A stretch of 64,000 bases of DNA from NCBI GenBank assembly GCA_964437365.1, contig CAYTGM010000009.1:62001-126000 (forward strand). Reading direction: 5' to 3'. Source of the DNA: CAYTGM01 sp964437365. GTDB lineage: Bacteria > Sumerlaeota > Sumerlaeia > SLMS01. The notes under the pieces are model-generated. The model did not search any database and was not told where the DNA came from. It saw nothing but the letters and a program-made list of their open reading frames with translations. Within the stretch, counting starts at the first letter, position 1. Each line of letters opens with the position of its first letter. The position numbers and the translations under genes are program-made. Positions 9,754 through 18,291 of the stretch are shown here, one piece after another.

Positions 9754-11187
9754 TTAGAAGGGTAAACGATATTCCAGCTTAACGCCGGGACCATGAGCCT
9801 TCGGCATTGCTTTCTTAACTTCACTGGCAAGTGATTCCATCCCGAAAAGTCCTGTTGGTTTCTTCGGGCCGCGGATTTTCGTGGTATCAGGGTCGATGTT
9901 AGCCATTGCTGCTGCGCGCTCTACAGCGTCGTCCATGGTTCCAACCTGATCGATCATCGCGTAAGAGAAGGCCTGACGACCAGAAAAGATACGTCCGTCA
10001 CAGTATTGCTTCAGGTGTGCGCGAACCTCTTCCATGGAAACGTCTTCCGGTTTTGCCGGGTTAAGATGTTCCCTGACTGCATTTGATCTGGAGGCAGATA
10101 CTTCATCAAAGAACTGCTCGAAAACATCGACGACCATTTCATCGAAGAGTGCTCGCTCGGCCTCAGTCCAGTCGCGCGAACCGGATCCCATGTCCTTGAA
10201 CTCACCGCTCTTCACAACCCGTGAATCCAGACCAATCTTGTCCTGCAGGCCCTGATAGTCGTAAAAGCTCATGATCACACCAACACTTCCTGTTAGTGTC
10301 CCATCATTGGCGTATATCTCGTCGGCGGCGAGAGCAGCGTAATAACCACCGCTGGCGGCAACGTCCCCCATGGAAGCAACGATAGGTCTTGGTTTGCCTT
10401 CTGTGCCTGATTGACGGAACTCAAGCAATGCATCGTATAGCTCCTGGGTAGCAGCGACAGCTCCTCCCGGTGAATTAATCCTGATGACCATCGCTTTGAT
10501 GTTTTCGTTCTTGGTCCATGCCTTGACCTGTTCGATCAGACGTTTGGTATCAGCACCATAAGCTGGGCCTTCACCGAGGACTCCTTCGATTTCAAGCACT
10601 CCAATTTTGGAACCATAAAGGCCAATGCCGGAAGATGACGCACTGCCGGAGGTTCCCGCGACGATTGCAACCAGACCGGAGATGAGGAAGAAACCGAGGA
10701 TGACAAGTCCGATAATAATGGGGAGAACGCGATTGCGCCTCTTTGGTCCTCTTGGGCCTCCCGGAGGAGCCTGTCCATAGCCGTAAGGTGGCGCAGGTCT
10801 CTGTGGTGGGTAGCCGGGCTGACCGTAGTTGCCCTGAGGTGGTCCGTAGGGGCCTCTTGGCGGTGGTCCCTGCTGCTGTTGCTGAGGAGCAGGTCCCATC
10901 TGTGGTGGGGCCTGAGGAGGACGTTGCGGTGCTTGTGGCTGTGGTCCTTGTGGTGAAGCTGGAGGTGGTGGGTAATTATTTCTTGGAGGTTCAGAAGATG
11001 GAGATGGCCCACTCGTCTCACCCTGAGAAGGAGCCTCATCTACCGGTTGGTTGTCGTCCCCAACAATCGACCCAGGAGCCGCCTGGTAGCTTCCTGGCTG
11101 GGAATTCTGTTCCTCTCGAGGTGTCCCCTGGCTGGGGTTCTGGCTTTCAGAGTTTGGTTCCTCTGGTTTGTTCTCATGTTCATTCAT
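9754..11187 (-). CDS. sppA: Signal peptide peptidase SppA with proline-rich cytoplasmic tail
   Basis: This S49 serine protease degrades released signal peptides at the inner membrane. The ATG at 11187 is chosen because AAGGAT lies 8 bases upstream; the TTG at 11208 is less likely. The protein then has 477 aa. Residues 1-150 are low complexity, rich in proline, glutamine and glycine. One membrane helix (about 154-178) follows, then a single S49 domain of the short SppA type. The nucleophile is S279 in VAASGGYY and the likely general base is K326 in VVKSGEFKD. The long Pro/Gln/Gly tail is unusual and may bind partners. The gene is within the minus-strand run. Confidence 0.88.
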   Translation of the reverse strand: MNEHENKPEEPNSESQNPSQGTPREEQNSQPGSYQAAPGSIVGDDNQPVDEAPSQGETSGPSPSSEPPRNNYPPPPASPQGPQPQAPQRPPQAPPQMGPAPQQQQQGPPPRGPYGPPQGNYGQPGYPPQRPAPPYGYGQAPPGGPRGPKRRNRVLPIIIGLVILGFFLISGLVAIVAGTSGSASSSGIGLYGSKIGVLEIEGVLGEGPAYGADTKRLIEQVKAWTKNENIKAMVIRINSPGGAVAATQELYDALLEFRQSGTEGKPRPIVASMGDVAASGGYYAALAADEIYANDGTLTGSVGVIMSFYDYQGLQDKIGLDSRVVKSGEFKDMGSGSRDWTEAERALFDEMVVDVFEQFFDEVSASRSNAVREHLNPAKPEDVSMEEVRAHLKQYCDGRIFSGRQAFSYAMIDQVGTMDDAVERAAAMANIDPDTTKIRGPKKPTGLFGMESLASEVKKAMPKAHGPGVKLEYRLPF

Positions 11188-11324
11188 ATTTTGCAATCCT
11201 TCATACAAAGGTAACTCATCGAGTACACTACGCGGTTTGTTTCTTTCTTATTCAAGGTTTCTTGAGAGAGTCTTTCTCTCAACCTCGACTCTTTTTCTGT
11301 GAAACAGATATCACGCCATTTTGA

Positions 11325-12206
11325 TCAGGCTCTTCTATTGATGAGGTCAGCGAGGAACCCAAGCAACAGAATCTGTAATCCACCGATCACAAGAGTAATG
11401 GTGGTGGCAACCCCAACGGGCTCTGGCAGGACCATTCTCAGGAGAAGCAACACAACTCCAATCCCAACGCAAAGTCCACCGACAGGGCCAAAGACTTTCA
11501 TGGGTTGGAAGGCCAGCGAAGTCCTGCAAATCAGCATGAGAAAGTTGATCGTATCATAAATGGGGCGAATTTTCGAGGATCCTACCCTCTTACTGTATTC
11601 AATAGGAGTAAACACAACCTCGCTCTTCTCGTTCAAGAGAGCCATGGTGATGGTCGTTGTGAAACTGAACCCGTCGGGCAAAAGGGTCCAGTAACGTTCA
11701 GCTGCAGCCTTTTTGAAAATGCGCAATCCGCTGTTCAAGTCTGGAATTCTCTCGCCCGTCAGATACTGAGCCAGTTGCCTCAGAATCCATTTCGGTGGCT
11801 GACGGAGCGCCGGCTGATCTGAGACAGAACGCGCACCAACAACCATTTCTGCCTCATTCTTATACAGCATTTCCAGCATTGCAGGGAGCTCCTCCAAAGG
11901 ATAGGTTCCGTCTGCATCTGCGATTGCGATCAGATCATGAGCAGCCTTTCTGATCCCCGTTTTCAGTGCGGCTCCGTACCCGCGATTGGTTCGATGACGC
12001 ACAAGATGAATGCAATGGCTCGAAGACTTATCAATCGCGGCATCCAGAAGTTTTCCTGTTCCATCCCGTGAACCGTCATCTACGATACAAACTTCCGATT
12101 CTTCAGGGAGGGATTTGAGTAATGTTTCAAGACGTACGATCAGGCCCTTGATGCTGCGCTTTTCGTTATAAATGGGAATGACAAGCGTGAGGGGCTGAGA
12201 CTTCAT
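11325..12206 (-). CDS. GT2 glycosyltransferase, polyprenyl-phosphate sugar transferase type
   Basis: A family 2 glycosyltransferase of the DPM1/DPG synthase type, probably moving a sugar from a nucleotide donor to a polyprenyl phosphate on the cytoplasmic face. The N-terminal GT-A domain (about 1-230) shows VIPIYNEKRSI, IVDDGSRDGT, the metal-binding IADADGTYP and the SGLRIFKK region. Two membrane helices at the C-terminus (about 235-290) anchor it. It overlaps the upstream lipase by 4 bases (ATGA), so the two are translationally coupled. Confidence 0.85.
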   Translation of the reverse strand: MKSQPLTLVIPIYNEKRSIKGLIVRLETLLKSLPEESEVCIVDDGSRDGTGKLLDAAIDKSSSHCIHLVRHRTNRGYGAALKTGIRKAAHDLIAIADADGTYPLEELPAMLEMLYKNEAEMVVGARSVSDQPALRQPPKWILRQLAQYLTGERIPDLNSGLRIFKKAAAERYWTLLPDGFSFTTTITMALLNEKSEVVFTPIEYSKRVGSSKIRPIYDTINFLMLICRTSLAFQPMKVFGPVGGLCVGIGVVLLLLRMVLPEPVGVATTITLVIGGLQILLLGFLADLINRRA

Positions 12207-13030
12207 GCGGTATCCTCTTTTTCTGTGTCTTGGTCATCTTGCGGAGAGTCATCATCGGCCAGTTCAACGGGTATAGTGGGCCTGAAGACACCAAAGTTCA
12301 AAAACAGATTAGCCATATGGGCTGTCTCACGAGCGAACAGGATTGAGGAATGATTACGATTAATCAGCACGAAGTCTTTCATCCCCGGCAGAATCGTTTC
12401 TTCCACAGCGACGGTGCCATCATTATCACCGGGTATGCCGAAAAGATTACGCACACCTTTCGGAGTTCCACTGCCACCGGCGATGATCCCCAACTCAACC
12501 CCGGAGAGAGATCCCGCGCGTTTGCACAAACCTTTGTTACCAGGTCGGAGCTGCAACGCTGCCTCACCATAGAAGAATGGGAAAACAGGACCCAGCCGGT
12601 TGTGAAGACGTTGCGCCAGTATAGATCCCTGATTGGGAGGAGAAATCATCACGGCACGGCGGATCCTCGGCATTTTCTGATTATTCCAACACCATCTGAG
12701 CAGGACGCCTCCAAGTGAGTGAGTGACAACGTCGCACTCCTCAATGCCTAACTCACGCAGTTTTCTGGCGACAATACCAGCACAGGTTGGTATATCGTGC
12801 AGCAGGATCGGAAAAGCAAGATTGTGAGTTTCACGTCCATAACGACGAAGCCTCCATCCAAGTACAGATAGCATCTGACGGGGTACAGCCAGACCATGGA
12901 TGAGAACAACTGGCAAGGTTTCCTGATCCTTTTTTCTGCTCTCGTCCTTTGCCGACTTTAGAGACGACTTTTTATTCTCATTTTTTTTTCTCGAACTTTT
13001 CGACAATGGCCCGAGGAGCTTTCTTCTCAT
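12203..13030 (-). CDS. Alpha/beta hydrolase, lipase-like
   Basis: This 275-aa cytoplasmic protein has a lysine-rich N-terminal tail of about 38 residues, then the alpha/beta-hydrolase core: VVLIHGLAVPRQML (oxyanion strand), and the nucleophile elbow THSLGG, which fits G-x-S-x-G with the first glycine replaced by threonine. The pattern resembles the triacylglycerol lipase/PGAP1-type group. The acid is likely in GDNDGTV and the histidine in NRNHSSI. There is no signal peptide. It overlaps pilT (ATGA, 4 bases) and the GT2 gene (4 bases), so the three are expressed together; the substrate is unknown. Confidence 0.7.
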   Translation of the reverse strand: MRRKLLGPLSKSSRKKNENKKSSLKSAKDESRKKDQETLPVVLIHGLAVPRQMLSVLGWRLRRYGRETHNLAFPILLHDIPTCAGIVARKLRELGIEECDVVTHSLGGVLLRWCWNNQKMPRIRRAVMISPPNQGSILAQRLHNRLGPVFPFFYGEAALQLRPGNKGLCKRAGSLSGVELGIIAGGSGTPKGVRNLFGIPGDNDGTVAVEETILPGMKDFVLINRNHSSILFARETAHMANLFLNFGVFRPTIPVELADDDSPQDDQDTEKEDTA

Positions 13031-14097
13031 TCGGCAGGACCCGGTGCATATTCTTTATATCGTTCTTTGTCGAGAGCCTTCATGTAAGCCTCTTGGCCAT
13101 CAATTAACCCCTGGCGGAGATATCCATCTATACAATCATCCATCAACTGCATTCCAAGCGCCTTATTCGACATAATAATCTGCGTCAGCATCGAGTTCTT
13201 TCCTTCACGGATCGTGTTCGTGACGGCAAGAGTCTGCACGAGTATTTCATGGGCTGCGATTCTGCCGTTACCTCCAGAGCGCTTAAGAAGAAGTTGAGCA
13301 CAAATTGCACGAATCGTTACTGCCAGGGACTGACGAATAGCATTCTGCTGATCTGCGGGGAACACATCAATAATTCGATCGAGGGTTTTCACAGCGCTAT
13401 TCGTATGCAGGGTTCCAAAGACCAATGTGCCGGTTTCGGCTCCCATCACCGCTTGCGAGATTGTTTCCAGATCACGCATTTCGCCGACAAGCAAGACGTC
13501 TATATCCTGGCGACTGATCGCTCCCAGAGCGCCAGCGAAACTGGGGACGTCTACCCCCACCTCGCGTTGAGTAATCGTTGATCGCTTTGGAGGGTGTACG
13601 AACTCTACAGGTTCCTCAACTGTCATGATATGACGTGCCGATGTCGTATTAATATAGTCAATGATTCCTGCAAGTGTTGTTGATTTTCCCGAACCGGTGG
13701 GACCCGTCACCAGACAGAGCCCGTTATTGTAATGTCCAAAGCTCTTGAGAACAGGCGGTGCTCCCAACTCTTCCAGAGTGAGTATTCGGGAAGGGATTGT
13801 ACGAAAGACTGCACCATAACCTGTATATTGACGATGATAGTTCGCACGAAAGCGTGCTTTCTCTCCGAACGCATAGGCAAAATCGAGATCTCCGGACTCT
13901 TCGAAATGCATCCATCGGGTCTTCTCGCAGATCTCTTCCATCATCTTTTCAAGTCGTTCGCGATCAAGTATCCCATGTTGTTCCAGCGGGTGTATCTCTC
14001 CATCCAGCCTGAGCTTCGGAGGCTGCCCTTCCGAGAGATGTAAATCAGAGGCCTCTGCTGCAAGCATTTCATCAAAAAGTACGTCTATAGCTGCCAT
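13027..14097 (-). CDS. pilT: PilT-family retraction ATPase, altered Asp-box region
   Basis: PilT-type hexameric ATPases power type IV pilus retraction and twitching. The 356-aa protein has the SDLHLSEGQPPKLRLDG PAS-like N-domain, Walker A GPTGSGKST (132-140), Walker B VLLVGEMRD and the His box GTLHTN near 228. The Asp-box segment that in PilT reads R-x-x-LREDPD is here ISRQDID (194-200), so the usual arginine and glutamate are missing, while the downstream IREGK region is kept. It may be a regulatory or PilU-like paralogue. It follows the second PilT by 26 bases. Confidence 0.9.
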   Translation of the reverse strand: MAAIDVLFDEMLAAEASDLHLSEGQPPKLRLDGEIHPLEQHGILDRERLEKMMEEICEKTRWMHFEESGDLDFAYAFGEKARFRANYHRQYTGYGAVFRTIPSRILTLEELGAPPVLKSFGHYNNGLCLVTGPTGSGKSTTLAGIIDYINTTSARHIMTVEEPVEFVHPPKRSTITQREVGVDVPSFAGALGAISRQDIDVLLVGEMRDLETISQAVMGAETGTLVFGTLHTNSAVKTLDRIIDVFPADQQNAIRQSLAVTIRAICAQLLLKRSGGNGRIAAHEILVQTLAVTNTIREGKNSMLTQIIMSNKALGMQLMDDCIDGYLRQGLIDGQEAYMKALDKERYKEYAPGPAE

Positions 14098-14123
14098 GTT
14101 ATCAAATACCTTTTTCGCGATGA

Positions 14124-15680
14124 TCAGTCTTCATTTTTCTTTGATTCGAACTGCTGTTTTGAATTCGCATAGAGATAGGCATTTCTTCCGGAGATAACGC
14201 CTTGATTATAATAGTGCATTAAGACTTCTTCCATCATGACCATTCCCTGACGCTTTCCACTTTGCATCAACGATTGAATCATATGGGTTTTCCCCTCTTT
14301 GATTTGAGTAGCGACGCCTGTTGTATTCACAAGAACTTCGTAGGCAAGAACGCGTCCATCGGCATCTTTTCTTGGGATAAGTTGTTGCGAAATAACTCCT
14401 CTTAGCGACTCCGCAACCATGATACCCACCTGTCTCTGCTGCTGGAGTGGATAGACATCTACAATTCTTGAAACGGTTCTGACTGCAGAACCCGTGTGAA
14501 GTGTACCAAAGACAAGATGACCCGTTTCGGCTGCTGATATCGCGATAGACGTTGTTTCAAGGTCGCGCATTTCCCCGATAGATATCACATCGGGGTCCTC
14601 ACGAAGCGCAGCTCGCAGGGCATTTCCAAACGATTCAGTATGCCTTCCTACCTCGCGCTGAGTTATCTGACATTGCTTGGGAGGAATGATATATTCAACA
14701 GGGTCTTCCACGGTTATGATGTGGTCTCTTCTCGAACCATTGACAATATCGATGAGACCTGCAACTGTTGTTGTCTTTCCTGATCCTCCGGGACCAGTTA
14801 CCATCACAAGGCCCTGGTTGTATTCGGTCAAGAATCGGAGTGAGGCCGGAAGTCCAAGCTGCTCAAGCTTCGGGACTGAACGACTGACTATACGATAGGA
14901 ACCGTCCCAGCCCAGGCGCTGCCTGAAAATATTGCAACGATGGCGTCCGACACCTTTAATCTCCAGGGCGAAGTCAAGCTGGGAGACTTCCTCCGCTTCA
15001 GCGCGCTCTTCTTCCGTAAGCAGTGAGAGGTTAAACTCTTCACTCTTCTCCGGCGTAAGCGGATCCATCTCCATATAGCGCAGTTGCCCGTTTAGACGAA
15101 CAAAAGGGGGCCTGCCCACGGATAGATGTAAATCAGAGCATCCCCAGTGCCGAGCCAGTTTCAAGAACCCCGCAAGAGTCTTGGGGTGTGCAGAAATCTC
15201 TTCCGTTGCTGCAGGAGATTCGACTTCCTTTTCATATTCAATATCGTCGGGAGAAATATCCTCTTTCTTAATCTCTTCAACAGTATCAGCTGAATGATGA
15301 CTGTCCTCTTCTGGTGTCTCAACATCCCCACGATTGAGATCATTCACACTGAGTGCTTGTCCCGGCGCACCCTGACCCTGAGAAGATGCGTGCTGTCGAC
15401 GCTCCTCCACCGATGGAGGACGCTGATAGTGATCTTCTTCAACGTCAAAGTCGGTATCGAGGCCCTGACTCTTCCCCGAGAGTGGCTCCGAATCTTCTGC
15501 AAGCTGCTGTTGCAAAGCCTGCAGCTGATCAGCCGTAACGTATAGTCGTTCCAACATCGCGTCGGCAGCAGATTGCTGTGGGTTGGAAGAAAGCTTGGTT
15601 TGGAGTTTTTCCGCCTGTTTGCGCGTCATATAACGCTGCTCAACAGCAAGGTCTATAAGCCTTTCATCTGTTGGGTTCAA
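14124..15680 (-). CDS. PilT-family ATPase with long N-terminal extension
   Basis: A second retraction-type ATPase, 518 aa. The ATPase core (about 175-500) is canonical: SDLHLSVGRPPFVRLNG, Walker A GPGGSGKTT, REDPDVISIGEMRD, GTLHTG and QIKEGKTHMIQ. The first about 170 residues form an extension: a helical head (LIDLAVEQRYMTRKQAEKLQ), resembling small N-terminal domains of type II/IV secretion ATPases, and then an acidic, low-complexity linker. With the neighbouring PilT it suggests two motors that work together, like PilT/PilU. No pilin or assembly gene is in the window. Confidence 0.9.
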   Translation of the reverse strand: MNPTDERLIDLAVEQRYMTRKQAEKLQTKLSSNPQQSAADAMLERLYVTADQLQALQQQLAEDSEPLSGKSQGLDTDFDVEEDHYQRPPSVEERRQHASSQGQGAPGQALSVNDLNRGDVETPEEDSHHSADTVEEIKKEDISPDDIEYEKEVESPAATEEISAHPKTLAGFLKLARHWGCSDLHLSVGRPPFVRLNGQLRYMEMDPLTPEKSEEFNLSLLTEEERAEAEEVSQLDFALEIKGVGRHRCNIFRQRLGWDGSYRIVSRSVPKLEQLGLPASLRFLTEYNQGLVMVTGPGGSGKTTTVAGLIDIVNGSRRDHIITVEDPVEYIIPPKQCQITQREVGRHTESFGNALRAALREDPDVISIGEMRDLETTSIAISAAETGHLVFGTLHTGSAVRTVSRIVDVYPLQQQRQVGIMVAESLRGVISQQLIPRKDADGRVLAYEVLVNTTGVATQIKEGKTHMIQSLMQSGKRQGMVMMEEVLMHYYNQGVISGRNAYLYANSKQQFESKKNED

Positions 15681-15870
15681 TGGAAGGGTCTCCCGGAGTT
15701 CATCGGATTCACTGGGAAAGGTTTTTCGTCATGAGAAGAGGAAACATGTCGCCAGCGAGTCTATTACTCAAAAGACGACTCCGCGGGTCAATGGAAGGGG
15801 ACAAAGAATTATAAGACTTTTTCAGTCCTGATTCAAACGGTCATCTGTTTGTAGAATGTTCTGATCCGTG

Positions 15871-17454
15871 TTATCCAGCAGTTTGCTTACGACGGTGAAC
15901 GTCAACTGCCACACAAAAGGACTTGTAGAATTCCTTGATCGTTCTCATTTCCCAGTCAGAAAGATTACCTTCTTCATAGGAGCGGCGCACATCGGTGAAC
16001 ATGCTGATCAATTGCTGACGCATCATTTCCAGCTGATCCGAATCGAGCTCGCGCATATCGTTCAAGCATAGCGCAACGCGTCGATCCTCCGGAGAGATCT
16101 CGGCCGTATCTGTGGTAGGTTTCCCCTGCTGTTCATCAGAGGGTGGCCCTGTCTCTGGTTCAGGCTCGGCCATGACGTCGCTTGTTGAAACGCGGTCACT
16201 GGATCTTTGAGGTATGCCATCCTGGCCAATCTCGATGCTTGATTTATATTCTTCACCCGAGGTGAAGTCTTCACCTGAAGCCAGTTTCTCATCAACTTCA
16301 TGAAGCCAGTTGATGAACTCTTCTTCCTCTTCCTGAGACGCGAGAGGGTTCAGGTTTTCAGCTTCAGCGTCTCCAGCTGCTTCCACAGCCGCGTTCACTT
16401 CTTTTTCCAGCTCGACCAGACGATTGTTATCAGGAGCCAGGGCTTTTGCTTCTTCGAGAGCGGTTACGGCGCGGCTGACCTCCTCCTGCTTGAGGAAGTT
16501 TCGCGATGACATCTCAAAGTTCTGAACAGCCTGAATACGTTTTCCGGCACCCTTGAAGAGGGTCGCCAAAAGAAAGTAAGACATTCCGTTCTCTGGATCC
16601 ATTTCGATAATCTGCTCGCAGGCTTCCTGAGCACCCTTGAGCTGATTATACTTCATGTAAAAATCAACAACCCACTTAAGCTGTTCGGCAGCTGCATCGG
16701 GTCGGCCCAATCGTGAAAACAGGAAACTTAGTTCCTTGCGTGCTTTCACCGCTCCTGGCTGGAGCATGATCAGAATATTATAGATAGAAAGAGTCTTATC
16801 GAGTTCGCCGCGAACCGCATAGGATTCCGCCGCGTTCAAATACTCGCGATAAGCATCGTCTTTTCGTTCCAGTTCAAGATAGAGTGCCGCCAACTTACAG
16901 CGCGTGATCTCGTCGCGCGGGTTGAGATCAGTCGCTTGCTCAAGATATGGGAGTGCTTCCTGATGCCTGCCCTGATTGATGAACATTTCACCACGGAAAA
17001 GCAGGTCAGCTGATTTGTTTTCTTCGCCGAAAAGGGCCCGCTGAACTTCACTGATATCACAGTCGTAATACATAGCGACCAGTTCGATAAGGAGTCCGCC
17101 CTCGTTGGCCAGACAGTTTCCATACTGGCACTTGAAAGTTCTTTCGGTGGTATCAATGATCAGTGACTTGCGAACAAGATCTTTGTGGATTGGGCAATGG
17201 ACGCGAACGATATCGCCCTCTACGTACATAGAGTGTTCGGTAAATCCCATCTTCTTCAACACCTGAAAAGGGTCGAGAGAAGCGTTCATCGAGTAGTCTG
17301 AGTCGCGCAGTTCGTAGCGTGCCATATTTGGGGCTGGTGGTTTCTTCCTGAAATTATAGTGTAATGCCTTACCCACAAAATATGAATCGTCGTAAAGGGG
17401 TTTGGCAAGCCTATGTTTATGTTTCTGGTACGAGATTGAGGAGAAAAATGACAC
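15871..17454 (-). CDS. CHC2-type zinc-finger and TPR protein
   Basis: The 527-aa protein combines an N-terminal metal-binding segment with TPR repeats. Near residues 80-115 are VHCPIH and KCQYGNC, giving C-x2-H-x16-C-x4-C, which resembles the CHC2 finger of DnaG-type primases though shorter. No polymerase (TOPRIM) domain is visible. From about residue 150 there are TPR-like repeats (GRHQEALPYLEQATDLNPRDE). The C-terminus is acidic. Start: a GTG at 17454 with AAAGG upstream, but the first in-frame ATG is near 17325, so the N-terminus is uncertain. It heads the run that contains the PilT genes, hinting at a pilus-related scaffold role (inference). Confidence 0.65.
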   Translation of the reverse strand: MSFFSSISYQKHKHRLAKPLYDDSYFVGKALHYNFRKKPPAPNMARYELRDSDYSMNASLDPFQVLKKMGFTEHSMYVEGDIVRVHCPIHKDLVRKSLIIDTTERTFKCQYGNCLANEGGLLIELVAMYYDCDISEVQRALFGEENKSADLLFRGEMFINQGRHQEALPYLEQATDLNPRDEITRCKLAALYLELERKDDAYREYLNAAESYAVRGELDKTLSIYNILIMLQPGAVKARKELSFLFSRLGRPDAAAEQLKWVVDFYMKYNQLKGAQEACEQIIEMDPENGMSYFLLATLFKGAGKRIQAVQNFEMSSRNFLKQEEVSRAVTALEEAKALAPDNNRLVELEKEVNAAVEAAGDAEAENLNPLASQEEEEEFINWLHEVDEKLASGEDFTSGEEYKSSIEIGQDGIPQRSSDRVSTSDVMAEPEPETGPPSDEQQGKPTTDTAEISPEDRRVALCLNDMRELDSDQLEMMRQQLISMFTDVRRSYEEGNLSDWEMRTIKEFYKSFCVAVDVHRRKQTAG

Positions 17455-18291
17455 TCGGCAAGCCTTTTTCGTAAAAGTAACCCCTCTTAAGTTGTTTTAT
17501 CTCAGTCTTTCGTGGTTCATTTGGCGGATTTTCGGTTGGAGGAGGCTCACATGGCGGGAGTACTGACGTCCCTGCTTGAATCTCTACATAGGGAAGACTT
17601 TACCTGTGAAATTCCTGAGCTCCATTAAAATCACCTGATTCGGAAAGTAAAGAGTCGAGGCCCAGAGTTCGGGTGATCGTCTCAAGAGTGATCTTCAAAC
17701 GTCGTGGTGAGAGAGATGGTGAACGAGAGGGGTGGATCTGTGTGCTCTGGAAATGCAGAAGCAGTGGTGCGATTTCGAGGCTTTCGGGCGCTCAGAGTTA
17801 ATGCTCGAAGCCAGCAAATCATGAACAGGACTTCTGAAGATCGCACTAAATTCCCCTCTCAGGGTTCATGAGCCAGCCTATATCGGACTGGGCTTTTGAC
17901 GGGCACTCTCACGTCAGCAAGACTCCTCCGTTCAGAATGACCATGCCCCCTCAATCTGGCCCAGCCCAACCCCAGCTCGCCTGCTTATAGGGTTCGTTTC
18001 TCCTCAATGTTCCCTGATAGTCGCATGCTTGCTCATGCACCAGACATGCACCAGACAAGCAGCAGACACTAATGAGAAAAGGAGGTGACCCCGACCTGGG
18101 GTTCCTGCTGAGGAGTCTTTCATGAGGGCCACCGCTCGGCGCTTTTCTGACGCATCGATCACAATTCTTAAGGCCACCCTTGATTCCTTTCCCGCTCCAA
18201 TTGTGCAAGACTCCCCTGTTTCGGTTTGCCTCTTTTCAGGAACTAAGAATGCTCAGTGACAGCAGTGTGAACAACGTTCAGGGAAAAAGGT
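17455..18291. other. Intergenic region with repeat element
   Basis: An 837-base gap between the minus-strand run and nadB. It holds a complete copy of a MITE-like element (17685-17850), a short direct repeat near 18035-18065 (ATGCACCAGAC twice, then AGCAGCAGAC) and no gene that I can support. A minus-strand 85-codon frame at 17951-18208 lacks a ribosome site and has a biased composition. Confidence 0.55.
17685..17850. repeat. MITE-like element, copy 1 (complete)
   Basis: The left end reads AGAGTGATCTTCA and the right end, read on the other strand, AGTGCGATCTTCA, so the element has imperfect terminal inverted repeats (11 of 13). It is about 166 bp with no open frame. Parts match elements at 20742-20836, 54794-54838 and 60120-60215. 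The interior motif GGTGCGATTTCGAGGCTT recurs in the last of these. Confidence 0.6.

Noticed and set aside
17951..18208. Minus-strand 85-codon open frame
   Set aside because: Biased composition, no ribosome site, no recognisable homology pattern.
18140..18291. Possible leader structure or riboswitch before nadB
   Set aside because: Only short, weak stems are seen (ACCCC/GGGGT near 18090); nothing fits a known riboswitch consensus.
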